Source: CAVSNH01 sp963729275
GTDB lineage: Bacteria > Actinomycetota > Acidimicrobiia > Acidimicrobiales > RAAP-2
Assembly (NCBI GenBank): GCA_963729275.1
Contig: CAVSNH010000005.1
Coordinates: 62,001 to 126,000 of the forward strand
Direction: 5' to 3'
DNA: 64,000 bases
Positions 24,737 through 35,276 of the stretch are shown here, piece after piece. Position 1 is the first letter of the stretch. The number at the start of each line of letters is the position of its first letter. The notes beneath the pieces were generated by a model. It was not told the origin of the DNA and made no database searches. It worked only from the letters and a program-made list of their open reading frames with translations. The translations under genes and the position numbers were made by a program.

Positions 24737-25633
24737 ATGAAGATCGTCTCGCTGTTACCGTCAGCCACCGAGATCGTGTTTGCCCTCGGGGTTGACGACG
24801 AGCTCGCCGGCGTCAGCTTCGAGTGCGACTACCCACCTGCCGCTCGGGCGGTTCCAGTTGTATCCGGAACCGCTCTCCCCACCGACGGGTCGCTCACCGC
24901 CGAAGGGATCGATGCCGAGGTGAGCGCTCGGGTGGCGGCCGGTGAGTCGATCTACACCCTCGACGCCGCCCGGATCAGGACGATCGACCCCGACGTCATC
25001 CTGGCGCAGGACCTCTGCCAGGTCTGCGCGGTGCCCTCAGGTGTGGTGGAGGATGCACTGGCAGTCATCGGCTGTCACGCCGTCGTGGTCTCCCTCGACC
25101 CCGGAAGACTCGACGAGGTCATCGACTGCATCGGCTCCGTCGGCCGGGCCACGAGGACCGATCGGGCGGCCGAAGCCCTCATGGCCGATCTTCGCCGCCG
25201 GGTTGCCGCCGTTCGCACCCGGGTCGAGGGCCGCCGCCGGCCCCGGGTCTTCGCCTTGGAATGGCCCGACCCGCCGTTCAACGGCGGTCACTGGGTACCC
25301 GACATGATCGAAGCGGCCGGTGGCGTGCCGGTCCTGGCTGCCAGTGGCGAACGATCACGTCGGCTCGCCTGGGACGAGATTGCCGCCGAATGGATCGACG
25401 TCACCGTCTTCATGCCATGTGGCTTTGACCTTGACGGTGCGGTGGAAGAGGCCGAGTCCTTCCTGGGTCGTCCCGAGGCGGCCGCGATGGGCCGAATCTA
25501 CGCGGTCGATGCGAGCGCGTACTTCTCCCGGCCCGGTCCGCGAGTGGTCGACGGCGTCGAACTGCTGGCCGAGGTCTTCCACCCCATGTTTCCGGACCAG
25601 GCCCCGCCCCAACGCGCCCGCCGTTTGCGCTGA
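24737..25633 (+). CDS. BtuF-like substrate-binding-fold protein without signal peptide
   Basis: A 298-residue protein of the TroA/BtuF helical-backbone binding-protein fold: KIVSLLPSATEIVFALG, AGVSFECDYP, DPDVILAQDLCQVCAV, and a C-terminal VDASAYFSRPGPRVVDGVELLAEVFHP. These are the hallmarks of the cobalamin-binding group. The sequence begins directly with the domain (ATG 24737 after GGAGGA) and has no signal peptide or lipobox, so it is probably cytoplasmic, and no BtuCD genes are present. A role in corrinoid or other metal-cofactor handling is possible. Confidence 0.75.
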   Translation: MKIVSLLPSATEIVFALGVDDELAGVSFECDYPPAARAVPVVSGTALPTDGSLTAEGIDAEVSARVAAGESIYTLDAARIRTIDPDVILAQDLCQVCAVPSGVVEDALAVIGCHAVVVSLDPGRLDEVIDCIGSVGRATRTDRAAEALMADLRRRVAAVRTRVEGRRRPRVFALEWPDPPFNGGHWVPDMIEAAGGVPVLAASGERSRRLAWDEIAAEWIDVTVFMPCGFDLDGAVEEAESFLGRPEAAAMGRIYAVDASAYFSRPGPRVVDGVELLAEVFHPMFPDQAPPQRARRLR

Positions 25634-25855
25634 CTCGTGCCCGTGCAGCCTCCGGCGTTGGGGTTCCGCGGGCTCCAATGAGGGATTTTCCTTGTTCGAG
25701 AGGTCAGCGGCGCGGCACGAGAACTGATGTGAGCAAACCCCCTCGGCAGCGACCGCCGAAGTGGGTTCTTCATCCCCAGGGCCCGTTGTTTCGCTCCTCG
25801 GGGGGCTGGGATGAGCAGAACGGTTTCGAGCAGGTGCTCCGAGTTCGATCAGCGT

Positions 25856-26587
25856 CTAGACGTGTTCGATGCCCGGAGACCTGAGGATGTCACGCTGCCG
25901 CTCAGTGAGATCGGGGTACTCAGCGGGATCGTAGAGAGTCCTGGACCACGCCAGAGGCCTCGGGCTGTACTTGTAGAACACCGTGCGGCGCTCGTCGTTA
26001 CCCCGCCAGGGCAGCGTGCCGTGCACGAGCGCCTCGGTGAAGATGATCGCGCTTCCTGCAGGTCCGGTGACCCTCCGAACACACGGGTGCGGGTCGGAGA
26101 GGTCCTTCCAATTGTCGGGGAATGCAAAGAAGGACTTGTGGCTCCCCGGGACGCAAGCGAAGCCGCCATCGTCCGCGCCTACCCCCTTCAGGTTGTAGGC
26201 GACGGCAACCAGCCCGCTGTGAAGCTGGCCCCCTCCATTCCAGTAGTACTCGATAGGACGAAAGGGAACCGGCCCGCCGTGCAGCCCCGCGCCGATCGGC
26301 CCCATTCCCGAGCGGATGAGGTCGACGTACTCGTGATCTAGCCGGAAGTCCTCTCCGAGCAATTCTTCGAGGATCGGGAGGACCGGTGGATTGTCGATCA
26401 GGTCCCGAAAGGCGCGGCTCCGCGCCAGCAGGTGGAACCACCGATGGGCCGTCTCCTGGGGGCCGATCTCACCCAGAGCCATCCCGTCGATGACCTCATT
26501 GAGTTGCTCGACAGCTTCGTCCGAAAGAGCATCCGGGACGGTCAGGTATCCCTGGAGGTCGAATAGATAGCGGTCCCTGTAGCGCAC
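25856..26587 (-). CDS. PhyH-family protein with HxG instead of HxD
   Basis: A 243-residue member of the phytanoyl-CoA dioxygenase (Fe(II)/2-oxoglutarate) superfamily: DLQGYLTVPDAL at the N-terminus, GGFACVPGSHKS, and a distal His189 (ALVHGTLPW) with Arg200/201 for 2-oxoglutarate. At the facial-triad position it reads His103-Gly104-Gly105, so the usual Asp/Glu ligand is missing. That is seen in some halogenases and in a poorly characterised PhyH subfamily. GTG 26587 has AAGGAGGA six bases before it. It is divergent from a second PhyH gene. Confidence 0.75.
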   Translation of the reverse strand: MRYRDRYLFDLQGYLTVPDALSDEAVEQLNEVIDGMALGEIGPQETAHRWFHLLARSRAFRDLIDNPPVLPILEELLGEDFRLDHEYVDLIRSGMGPIGAGLHGGPVPFRPIEYYWNGGGQLHSGLVAVAYNLKGVGADDGGFACVPGSHKSFFAFPDNWKDLSDPHPCVRRVTGPAGSAIIFTEALVHGTLPWRGNDERRTVFYKYSPRPLAWSRTLYDPAEYPDLTERQRDILRSPGIEHV

Positions 26588-26769
26588 GACGTTCCTCCTT
26601 CCACTGACTTGAGCCTGGGGTCCCTTGCCAGTACCGACAACATGCGGCGTGCCGATGCCCGACACGGTCGGGGACCTGCGCTCCTCAGGCGTCATCGTCC
26701 GGGCTCGGTGCAGGCGCCCGGATCCGAGCCGCCGTTGTCCGCCGCCGTCCGTTGCGGCAGGATCGGGAG

Positions 26770-27609
26770 ATGCTCACCCGGTCTTTCGGATATCTCACCC
26801 TCAATACTGGCCCAGTTCCGTCCCCGGCGGAGGGCCTCCAGACAGACGGATACGTTGTGCTCGATTCCGTCTTTGACGGAGATGAGCTGGCCGCACTCTG
26901 TGCAGATGTCGAACGGGTCTTCAAGGAGTACCCACCCGATGATCGTGGGGATCCCCCGGAGCAAGCGGCACCATTTCGCTACGAGATGCTCAATCGGAGC
27001 AGTCTCGTTCAGCGGGCCATCGCGAACCCGCGCATCCTAGAGGTCATCGAGCCCCTCCTGGGCGAGGATTGCCACGTCATCGCCAATACTGCGTGGTGGC
27101 AAAAACCGGGGGACAACGAACACACGGGACGCTTCTGGCATATCGACGGCGGACCGCATGTCCCTCGAATCTCCGGTACTCATTGGGATAGTCGAATCCC
27201 GTATCCCGTTTTTGCGGTCGCTGCCCATCTCTACCTCTGGGATTGCCCGATCGAAGCGGGCCCGACGGGCGTGATTCCCGGAAGTCACACATCGGGGCAA
27301 GTACCCCCCATGGATAGAGCCGCTGACGATGACCTTGAGTGGGAAGGTCGGGGTGCCACTCCCATCGTGGCCAGAGCAGGGGACGTTGCCCTCTTCGTCT
27401 CGGACATATGGCACAGACGAATGCCGATCGGGCCCGGAGATCCTGGCCGGATGTTCGTCCAGTGTCACTATGGTCGTCGCGATCTCGCTCAGCGAATTCG
27501 ACCTACGTCCCTTGTGAACCACCTTTCGTCTGAGGCGTTGGCACGGGCTCGGACGCCAAGGGAGAGGACCCTCGTCGGTATCCATCCCCCGGGCTTCTAC
27601 GACGGCTGA
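26770..27609 (+). CDS. Phytanoyl-CoA dioxygenase (PhyH) family oxygenase
   Basis: A 279-residue Fe(II)/2-oxoglutarate oxygenase. The metal triad is complete: His124 and Asp126 in FWHIDGG, and His215 in SDIWHRRMP, with Arg227 likely to bind 2-oxoglutarate. Family landmarks TDGYVVLDSVF and GPTGVIPGSHTSG are present. The reaction should be a hydroxylation of an unknown small molecule or lipid. ATG 26770 follows GGGAG closely; a TTG at 26752 is also in frame. It shares a 182-base control region with the divergent PhyH gene. Confidence 0.85.
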   Translation: MLTRSFGYLTLNTGPVPSPAEGLQTDGYVVLDSVFDGDELAALCADVERVFKEYPPDDRGDPPEQAAPFRYEMLNRSSLVQRAIANPRILEVIEPLLGEDCHVIANTAWWQKPGDNEHTGRFWHIDGGPHVPRISGTHWDSRIPYPVFAVAAHLYLWDCPIEAGPTGVIPGSHTSGQVPPMDRAADDDLEWEGRGATPIVARAGDVALFVSDIWHRRMPIGPGDPGRMFVQCHYGRRDLAQRIRPTSLVNHLSSEALARARTPRERTLVGIHPPGFYDG

Positions 27610-27881
27610 TGCGGCACTGAGCGCAGGCTGGGCCAGCCAATCCCGCTTCTCCTCTCTTGCTTCGACCAGGGCGGTGGCAGCTCCTTGGGAGGTGCGAAGT
27701 CCGAGGTCACGCCATCGTCACCGGTCTCTATACGACGTTGTCCTCAGCGAACGCGCCGGACGGCGAAGCGAGCCGACACCCGTAGCCTCGTCATGGGCAT
27801 CCCTCGTCATAGTCCGTGGTGACCCAATCGGTCAGCGAGAGGTTGATCCTGCGGACGATCGGTGTTACGCGTGTGCTCTCA

Positions 27882-30551
27882 ATGCCGCGTTGGGGGTCGG
27901 AACAAGAGGGAGCGCACCCGGAGCCCTGTTCTCGATGGAGCAGTGTCCGGCGTAAACGCTGGCCGTCGGCGCAAGTAACGGTGGCAGGGGTCGCCACGGT
28001 CGTCGTGCTGGTCCTCTGCGCGGGAATGGGCTCGACATCGGTGGCCGGTGCCAGCACGCTGGGAGGGAGCACGCCGGGAGCGACCGGCGCCACTGCCGCC
28101 GAGGTCCGTGATCCAGCTTCGCTGGTAGACCCCTTCATCGGCACCGCCAACGGCGGGAACACCTTCCCAGGGGCCGACGTCCCATTCGGCATGGTCCAGT
28201 GGAGTCCAGATACGGTGCTCCGTCCCGATGGGGGCGGCTATGCCTACAGCAGCAAGTCGATTGTCGGGTACAGCCTGACCCACCTTTCCGGTACGGGTTG
28301 CCCGGCCGAGGGCGATGTTCCCATTCTTCCGACTGTCGGAGCCATCGGAAGCAACCCGGTGGCTACCACTGCGCCGCTGGATCACAGCGACGAGACGGCC
28401 AGCCCCGGCTACTACCAGCTCGATGCCGGTGGTATCGATACCCAACTCACCACCACGACGCGCTCAGGCATGGCCGTCTTCACCTTCCCTTCTGCCACAC
28501 CAGTCGGCAATCTGCTCTTCAAGTTGTCGGACAGTGAAGCATCGGTGCAGTCCAGTCAGTTCCACGTCGTGAACGACAAGGAGGTGGACGGCCAGCTCAC
28601 CACAGGTTACTTCTGCGGCGCGTCCAACACGTACACGCTGTACTTCGACATGGTCTTCAACCATCCATTCTCGACGTCGGGGTCGTGGAGTCTCCATGGC
28701 AACGGTGCGTACGTGAGCTTTGACACCACCGCCGACCCGGTGATCACGGCGAAGGTGGGTATCTCCTACGTCAGCGACGCCAATGCCGTTCTCAATCGCA
28801 CCACCGAGGACCCCGGCTGGGACTTCAACGCAGTCAAGAACGCAGCGCACAGGTCGTGGCAGACCACGCTGGACAAAGTGGCAGTGGGCGGAGGCACCCC
28901 AACCCAACAGACGGTGTTCTATACGGCGCTGTACCACTCGCTTCTCGACCCCAGCGTGTACAGCGACGTGAACGGCCAGTACCTGGGGATGGACGGACAA
29001 GTCCACACCGTGGTCGCCCCCCAAACCGCTCAGTACGCCAACTACTCGGGCTGGGACATCTACCGAAGCGAGATCCAGCTTCTTTCGCTGCTTGCACCCC
29101 AGCAGACCAGCGACATCGTCGCGTCCATGCTCAACGACTTCGCCCAGAGCGGTCAGTTGCCCAAATGGGACGAGGACGACACCGAGACCTACATCATGGT
29201 GGGCGATCCCGCTGACAGCATCATCGCCGACGCCTACGCCTTCGGGGCGACCAATTTCGACGCAAGCCAAGCCCTCTCGGACATGGAGACCCAGGCGGAG
29301 GTTCCCGGCAACATCCGTCCCGGACTGAGCTATTACGAGAGGGACGGATACCTGCCGATCGACGGGACGTACGGGTGCTGCAACTTCTACGGCCCGGTGT
29401 CGACGCAGCAGGAGTACGACATCGCCGACAACTCCATCGCTGAGCTCGCCACCGACCTTGGGGACGCAGCGGTGGCACAGACCTTTGCCGTTCGGGCCCA
29501 GAACTGGCAGAACGTGTTCAACCCGGGTACCGGGTTCATGCAACCCAAGGAGAGCGCAGGCATGTTCCAGCCGGCGTTCGACCCCACGTCGGAGAACGGA
29601 TTCGTCGAGGCCGACTCGTATGTCTACACGGCCCTTGTCCCCTTCGATCTGGCCGGCCTTGTCGCTGCCGAGGGCGGCAACGCGGCGTGGGTCGATTTCC
29701 TCAACGGTCTGACCTCGAACGTCGTAAGCGAAGGTCCCACGCAGATCCAGATGGGCAACGAGCCGTCGTTCGAGATCCCCTGGGAGTACGACTATGCCGG
29801 TGCCCCCTCGCAGACCCAACAGGTGGTGCGCGAGATCCAAGACCAGCTCTACACCGACTCACCGACCGGGCTCGCCGGCAACGACGACCTCGGTGCCATG
29901 AGCTCCTGGTACGTGTGGTCGGCGCTCGGCGCCTACCCCGAGACGCCGGGCTCTGCAGAGGTGGCTCTTGGCAGCCCGCTGTTCCCGGCGATCACCCTTA
30001 CGCTCGCCAACGGCCGGACCATCACCGAGACGGCCCCGGCCGCGTCGCAGAACGCGCCCTACGTCGAAGGTCTGACCCTCGACGGGAGCCCCTGGCAAGA
30101 CGCCTACCTGCCCTCCAGCATCTTCACCGAGGGCGGGACGCTGAACTGGACTCTCGGCTCGTCGCCCTCCACCTGGGCCAGCGGCCCGGGTGACGCCCCG
30201 CCGTCTAGCACCGCGGGCCTTCTGCCTGCCCTCGGATACCTGGCCGGCGCCAACGACGGAGACACCGTCGTGGCCCCCGGCGGGACCGCCACTCTGAACT
30301 TCGGGCTCCAGAGCATGTCGGGTGCGAGCCAGCGGATCCGCTGGACGGCGTCCGCCCAGTCCGGTTCCGGCATCGTGATCGCACCCGCGAGCGGGACGCT
30401 GACTGTGGATAGCGAGGTCAAGGCCACTCGGTCCGTCGAGGTCAAGGTACCCTCGGGGCTGGCAGATGGGCAGTACACCGTGACCTTCGCGCTCACGACG
30501 CGGGCGGGCGTGTCTCCCCCGGCTTTGGTGGCGGTTATCGACGTCGCCTGA
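27882..30551 (+). CDS. Secreted GH92 alpha-mannosidase
   Basis: An 889-residue exported enzyme: basic N-terminus and hydrophobic VAGVATVVVLVLCAG, then a calcium-dependent GH92 exo-alpha-mannosidase: VDPFIGTANGGNTFPGADVP, GYSLTHLSGTGC, FYTALYHSLLDP, YSGWDIYRSE, and the GNEPS(F)EIPW catalytic-acid region, GLAGNDDLGAMSSWYVWSALG. The C-terminal 110 residues form a beta-sandwich of the NEW3-like type. Other members of the family trim mannose from N-glycans and fungal mannans. The start is uncertain (ATG 27882 or a GTG at 27816), and no good ribosome binding site is seen. A free-standing GH92 gene suggests mannan or glycoprotein use. Confidence 0.9.
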   Translation: MPRWGSEQEGAHPEPCSRWSSVRRKRWPSAQVTVAGVATVVVLVLCAGMGSTSVAGASTLGGSTPGATGATAAEVRDPASLVDPFIGTANGGNTFPGADVPFGMVQWSPDTVLRPDGGGYAYSSKSIVGYSLTHLSGTGCPAEGDVPILPTVGAIGSNPVATTAPLDHSDETASPGYYQLDAGGIDTQLTTTTRSGMAVFTFPSATPVGNLLFKLSDSEASVQSSQFHVVNDKEVDGQLTTGYFCGASNTYTLYFDMVFNHPFSTSGSWSLHGNGAYVSFDTTADPVITAKVGISYVSDANAVLNRTTEDPGWDFNAVKNAAHRSWQTTLDKVAVGGGTPTQQTVFYTALYHSLLDPSVYSDVNGQYLGMDGQVHTVVAPQTAQYANYSGWDIYRSEIQLLSLLAPQQTSDIVASMLNDFAQSGQLPKWDEDDTETYIMVGDPADSIIADAYAFGATNFDASQALSDMETQAEVPGNIRPGLSYYERDGYLPIDGTYGCCNFYGPVSTQQEYDIADNSIAELATDLGDAAVAQTFAVRAQNWQNVFNPGTGFMQPKESAGMFQPAFDPTSENGFVEADSYVYTALVPFDLAGLVAAEGGNAAWVDFLNGLTSNVVSEGPTQIQMGNEPSFEIPWEYDYAGAPSQTQQVVREIQDQLYTDSPTGLAGNDDLGAMSSWYVWSALGAYPETPGSAEVALGSPLFPAITLTLANGRTITETAPAASQNAPYVEGLTLDGSPWQDAYLPSSIFTEGGTLNWTLGSSPSTWASGPGDAPPSSTAGLLPALGYLAGANDGDTVVAPGGTATLNFGLQSMSGASQRIRWTASAQSGSGIVIAPASGTLTVDSEVKATRSVEVKVPSGLADGQYTVTFALTTRAGVSPPALVAVIDVA

Positions 30552-30581
30552 CCTTCACGGTCCCGGGCAGGACCTGGTCCG

Positions 30582-32069
30582 TCAGCCTTCATCCGGATCG
30601 ACGGTCAGGGTGAAGGCCTGGGTCACGACCTGCTTGGACGAGCCTTGTCCGAAGGTGGCCGACATCGTGAGGTGGTAGACCTCGCCCGACGACCTGGCAG
30701 CGGGTGTGCCGTAGATGAGCGCGGAGCGGAACTCGCCGCCGAATGTGAGGCCCTTGGGAAGGGCGCCGTGTTTGGACAGCTTCGGCCACGGCGTCCCGGT
30801 TGTCGTCACCGTGAAGGAGAAGGGGGCTCCGGTGGTGGCCGTGGCGTTGCCGGAACTTGTAATGGCCAAGGGGAGGACGGGCTCCACGGCACCGATGTCA
30901 CAGCTCATCGCCTGGGGACGGACGACTCCCCTCTGATCGTTCTGGGGGCAGAGCTGAACACCGCCCTCAAGGGTGAACATAGGGATCTGATCGAGTGCCG
31001 GGCTGTCGGGCCCTGGTGCCTGGGTCTCGGTCGGGCCGCCATTGTTCTGCAGCGGGCCGAGCTCGGGATCGACTCCCGATTGGCTGTTGTTGGCTGCCGT
31101 GAATCCGCACGTCTCATCGTCGGCCAGGTTGTATCCGTCGTCCGTGATGCTGCCCGAGCAGTCCCCTGACGTGCTGTCGGCGATGATGGTGGCCGCTGCG
31201 GTCGCCGAACCGCCGCCGTCGATGAGCCCGCCCCCCTCGCTGGCACGGTTGTCGGCCACGGTGCTGCTGGTGATGAGTAGGTCTGCTCCGTCGAAGACGC
31301 CCCCGCCCTGTCCCGTCGTGGAAGTCACCGCGTTTCCCGACAACGTGCTGGCGCTTACGGTTAAGGATCCCTCGTTGAGGATGCCACCACCGGCATAGGT
31401 GGCGGTGTTGCCTGACAGCGTGCTGTCGTCCACGTCCGCGGTCCCGAAATTGAGGAGACCGCCGCCGAATCCGCTGCTGGTGTCCGGCAATGTTCCCCCG
31501 TGAGCCAGATCGGCGTTGTCACTACCGCCGTGACTAGGGGCGCTGTTCCCCGAAACGGTGCTGTCGGTGAGCGTGAGCGTTCCGGCGTTGTACAGCCCGC
31601 CGCCCTGTTCGGCCCTGCTCCCCGAAACCGTGCTGTCGGTCATGGTGAGCGAACCGTCGTTCTGGATAGCGCCCCCGAGGTCGGCGCTCCCGTCTTCGAT
31701 GGTCAGTCCGGAAATGCTCAGCGCCCCCGCCAGGCCGATGTCGATTGCCGCGGTCGTCCCGCCTCCGCTCACCACCATGGAGCTCGCCCCGGGGCCGATA
31801 ACGGTCAGATCGGTTGTGATGTCGATGGCCGTGCTCAGCTCGATGGGCGATGTGGCGGGGCACGAGACGGAGAAGGTGAGCCTCCGTGCGGCTTTGGCCC
31901 GCTGCAGCTCGTAGGGCAGAGATCCGGAGACCGTGGCCGATCCCGAGCAGTTGGTGACGTCTACCCGAGCGGCTCCGGCAATACCCGCTGTGAGCGCAGT
32001 CACCGGTATGGCCACGAGTGCCGCGAGCACCATGGTGGTCGCGAAACGGCCCACCCCGAGGCGAATCAC
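30582..32069 (-). CDS. Secreted beta-helix protein with He_PIG domain
   Basis: About 495 residues: signal peptide (TTMVLAALVAIPVTALTAG), a right-handed beta-helix built from repeats of the kind LTMTDSTVSGNxA and GGGLxNxGTLT, as in Pmp/CSLREA-type surface proteins, then a PALDQIP-type anchor region and a C-terminal Ig-like He_PIG domain (GTPWPKLSKHGALPKGLTF). Probably a cell-surface adhesin or passenger. GTG 32069 begins just before the signal peptide; ATG 32132 is an alternative. The gene faces the GH92 gene tail-to-tail. Confidence 0.75.
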   Translation of the reverse strand: MIRLGVGRFATTMVLAALVAIPVTALTAGIAGAARVDVTNCSGSATVSGSLPYELQRAKAARRLTFSVSCPATSPIELSTAIDITTDLTVIGPGASSMVVSGGGTTAAIDIGLAGALSISGLTIEDGSADLGGAIQNDGSLTMTDSTVSGSRAEQGGGLYNAGTLTLTDSTVSGNSAPSHGGSDNADLAHGGTLPDTSSGFGGGLLNFGTADVDDSTLSGNTATYAGGGILNEGSLTVSASTLSGNAVTSTTGQGGGVFDGADLLITSSTVADNRASEGGGLIDGGGSATAAATIIADSTSGDCSGSITDDGYNLADDETCGFTAANNSQSGVDPELGPLQNNGGPTETQAPGPDSPALDQIPMFTLEGGVQLCPQNDQRGVVRPQAMSCDIGAVEPVLPLAITSSGNATATTGAPFSFTVTTTGTPWPKLSKHGALPKGLTFGGEFRSALIYGTPAARSSGEVYHLTMSATFGQGSSKQVVTQAFTLTVDPDEG

Positions 32070-32377
32070 TTCAAAATGATGCCAGCCATCGCCACGCCGC
32101 GGAACCACGAACCCGGAGTCCGCGGGCCACATCTTTCGTTCACTGAGCAATGGGACGCGCCGCACCGGGGCTGACCTGCACAAACGTTGTAGTGAGGACG
32201 ACGACGGGACCATGAGACGGTTCTGCTGGCAACTCCCTCCACCACGTAGATCTTTTCTCGTCGCCAATGGACCGCGACCTGCACTTGAGCGCGATTGAGC
32301 GGAGGTTGCGGGATGCGTCGACGCAGGGGTTTCCGGTCTTGCGGGAGGAGCGGTACAGCCCGGCGAGTGCACAGCGG
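32070..32377. other. Intergenic region upstream of the beta-helix gene
   Basis: About 300 bases between a beta-helix gene and the 3' end of a broken regulator gene. It should contain the beta-helix promoter; I see no gene or strong palindrome. Confidence 0.45.
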
Positions 32378-35151
32378 TCAGAGAGTCTCGTCCAACAACC
32401 CTTGTTCGGTTATGCCCTGAGAAGGCAAATGCTGGGCGGCATAGCGAATGATCTCGATCTCGCCGATCCCCCGACCCATGCTCAAGAGGGATTCGTAGCG
32501 TTCGCTACCCAGTTCCCCAGGCAGGCTCGTCAACGCCGCCGCCGCGTCCTCGCCGACCTGTGTCTTCCAACTCTCCGCCTGTCCAGGGATGATCGTCTCG
32601 ACCCACCCGATGAGCACAGCGGCGGGCTCGGCACTCCCGAGGGCGGCGAGCTCAGCGGCCACGCAGAAGAGTTGGACTGCCTGATGATCGATGTGGCCGT
32701 CATGGAAGGAACGCTCGGCGGCCTGGTAACGGATTCCCGCGGCCGCCTCGTGATCCCCTTGTTTACTGGCGAAAGCGCTCGACACGCCCATTGCCACCGT
32801 GGCGGCATACGCATTTTCAGCGGCGGTGGCTGAGCGGAAGGACTGGTCGAGCAGCTGGCCGGCGCGGGCCGGGTCCGAGTCGGCCAGGGCGTTGGCCAGA
32901 TTGAAGGTGCTGTAGGCGATGGCGGAAGGGCTCCCGCTCCGCCAAGCCTCTTCGACCGCCTCCGTTGCAACCGCGGCCGCATCCGGATCGCGATCCATCA
33001 TCATGCCCACCGACACCATGTTGAGGGCCAGGGAGGATTCGTAGGCGTCGCCGATGGCTCTCGCCGCCTCAAGCCACCGTCGTGCGGGCGGCAGGGGGTT
33101 GCGTCCGGCCATCGCCCACACGCCGGTCGCAGGCGAGAGAACCCGGCACGCCAGCAAGAGCTTGGCCTCTCCTCCTTCCCCTGGGTCCAGTGCTTTCAGT
33201 GCCTCTTCGAGCAGGCCGACCGCCTCGTCGAGACGCCCCTCGTTCATCCTCCACCAGCCGTGTACGGCGAGAGCGACCGGGAAATTCGAGAGGCTCTGGG
33301 CCTTGGGCGAGGCCACCGCCATGGCCGCCCACGAGCTGATCGAGGGTTCGATGCGCAAACCCTGGAAGCCGAGTGCAGTGATAATGGTGAGAGCGGCCTC
33401 TGCGCCCTCGCTGGCCAAGGACCAGTCCACTGCCGCCCTCAGGTTGTCAAGCTCCTCTTCGACAGTTTCGAGCCATCTCCGCTCATCCGAGCCCTTCAGC
33501 CCCTGACCGGCCCTGGGTTGCGAACGGCGCATAGTGGGCCGCGTGAGGGCTTCGCATCTGCACCGTCTCGCCGGTTGCGTCAAGCCGCTCCAGGGCGTAT
33601 TCGCGAACGGTCTCCAGCATCCGGTAGCGCGTCGCATCGCCCATGTCGACGGGGGTGACCAACGACTTGTCGACCAAGCGTCCGAGAAGGTCATCGACGT
33701 CGAGCGAATCAATGGTGCCGCCGGATCCGATGACCTCGGCGGCGGCGAGGTCGAGTCCACCAACGCACACGGCCAGTCGGCCGAGGAGCGTTCGCTCCTC
33801 GGGTTCCAACAGGTCGTATGACCAGTCGATGGCCCGTCGTAGGGTTTGGTGTCGGTCGACAGCCGTCCGTGCCCCTCCCGTCAAGAGCCGGAAGCGTTGG
33901 TCGAGCCGGGCGGCGATCTCACTCGGCGCCATGGAGCGGACTCGTGCTGCCGCCAGCTCGATGGCCAGGGGAATGCCGTCCAGTCGTCGACAAAGCTGGA
34001 AGACCGCTTGGGCGTTGTCTTGGTTGAGCGAGAACCCGGATCGGGCTGACTGTGCTCGCTGGACGAACAAACGAACGGCATCAGATTCGGCTTGGGCTAA
34101 CGAAAGCGCGTCCTCCTTGGGCAAGCCGAGCGACGGCACGGCGACGACGTGCTCACCTCCGACACGCAGTGGCTCACGACTGGTAGCGAGCACCGTTACC
34201 CCCTGGGCCCGGCGCAGGATCTCGTCCGCCAGTTTGGAAGCCGGATCTAGCAGGTGCTCACAATTGTCGAGCACCAATAACAAACGCTTGTTGTGCAGGA
34301 ATGAGATGAGGCTTTCTCGGATCACCTCGCCTGGTTGCTGAGACACACCGAGAGCCGCGCACGCGGCCTCTTCGATAGCGGCCGCGTCTCTCGTGCCACC
34401 CAGCTCGGCGATCCACGCACCATCCGGGAAGCTCGGAAGGACATCGGGCGGCCACCTGGACGGCCAAGCGGGTCTTGCCCACGCCGCCCACGCCGGTGAG
34501 GGTCACCATCCGACTTTCGGCCAGCGCCTTCTCGAGCTCCGCCATCTCGACGCCGCGGCCGACGAACTCGTTGGGCTGGGCCGGAAGGTTGGTTGGATAG
34601 GCCTCCAACGAGCGCAGTCGCGGGAACTCGAAGTCCGATCCCGGGTCGCACAGCTGGAAAACGTGCTCGGGCTGGGCGAGATCCCGAAGACGATGCTCGC
34701 CGAGATCCAACACCGGGACGTCCGGCGGAAGGATCTCTTGGACGGCCGAGGACATCACCGTCTGCCCGCCATGGGCGATTCCCATCAGACGCGCCGCCCG
34801 GTTGACCGTCGAACCGAAGTAGTCGCCATCGCGCTCTGCGCATTCTCCGGTATGGATCCCTATCCGGACCCGCAGGCGGATGTTGCCGGGCCAAACCTGC
34901 GCCCCCAGCTCGCGCTGGGCGATGGCTGCTGCCTCGACGGCCGAAGTCGTTCGCTGAAAGGCAGCTGCAAATCCGTCTCCGCCCGTGGAGAACAGGTAGC
35001 CGCCGTTCGCATCGATTGCCCGGCGCATGATGTCATCGTGGCGGGCTAGGGCCGACCTCATAGCGTCGGGAGATTGCTCCCAAAGCTGGGTCGAACTCTC
35101 GATGTCGGTGAAGAGGAAGGTGACTGTTCCGGTCGGGGCCGCCGCCATCAT
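32378..35151 (-). pseudogene. Adenylate cyclase-NB-ARC-TPR regulator, broken by two frameshifts
   Basis: Three frames together encode one AfsR/LuxR-like signalling protein. From ATG 35151: a class III nucleotide cyclase domain (FLFTDIESST with the metal Asp, STGGDGF), then Walker A GVGGVGKTRLA. Reading then shifts between about 34428 and 34450 into a frame with FPDGAWIAEL, LLLVLDNCEHLL (Walker B) and SREPLRV. It shifts again between about 33495 and 33545 into a helical repeat region starting near RRWLETVEEELDNLRAAVDW. A family member would be about 920 residues. The breaks could be true mutations or assembly indels. The coding pattern is well kept, which favours a recent change or an artefact. 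Confidence 0.8.
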
Positions 35152-35276
35152 CAAAGCTTCGCACGGGCGCCGTCGCCTGCCCTTGCCCTGCTGTCCGGCT
35201 TCGGGCCCGCTTCCGTTCCCGAGGCTTCGCTGATCAGCGGGTTTTGCGAGTCTACGATCCAGAGACATCGGCCTCC

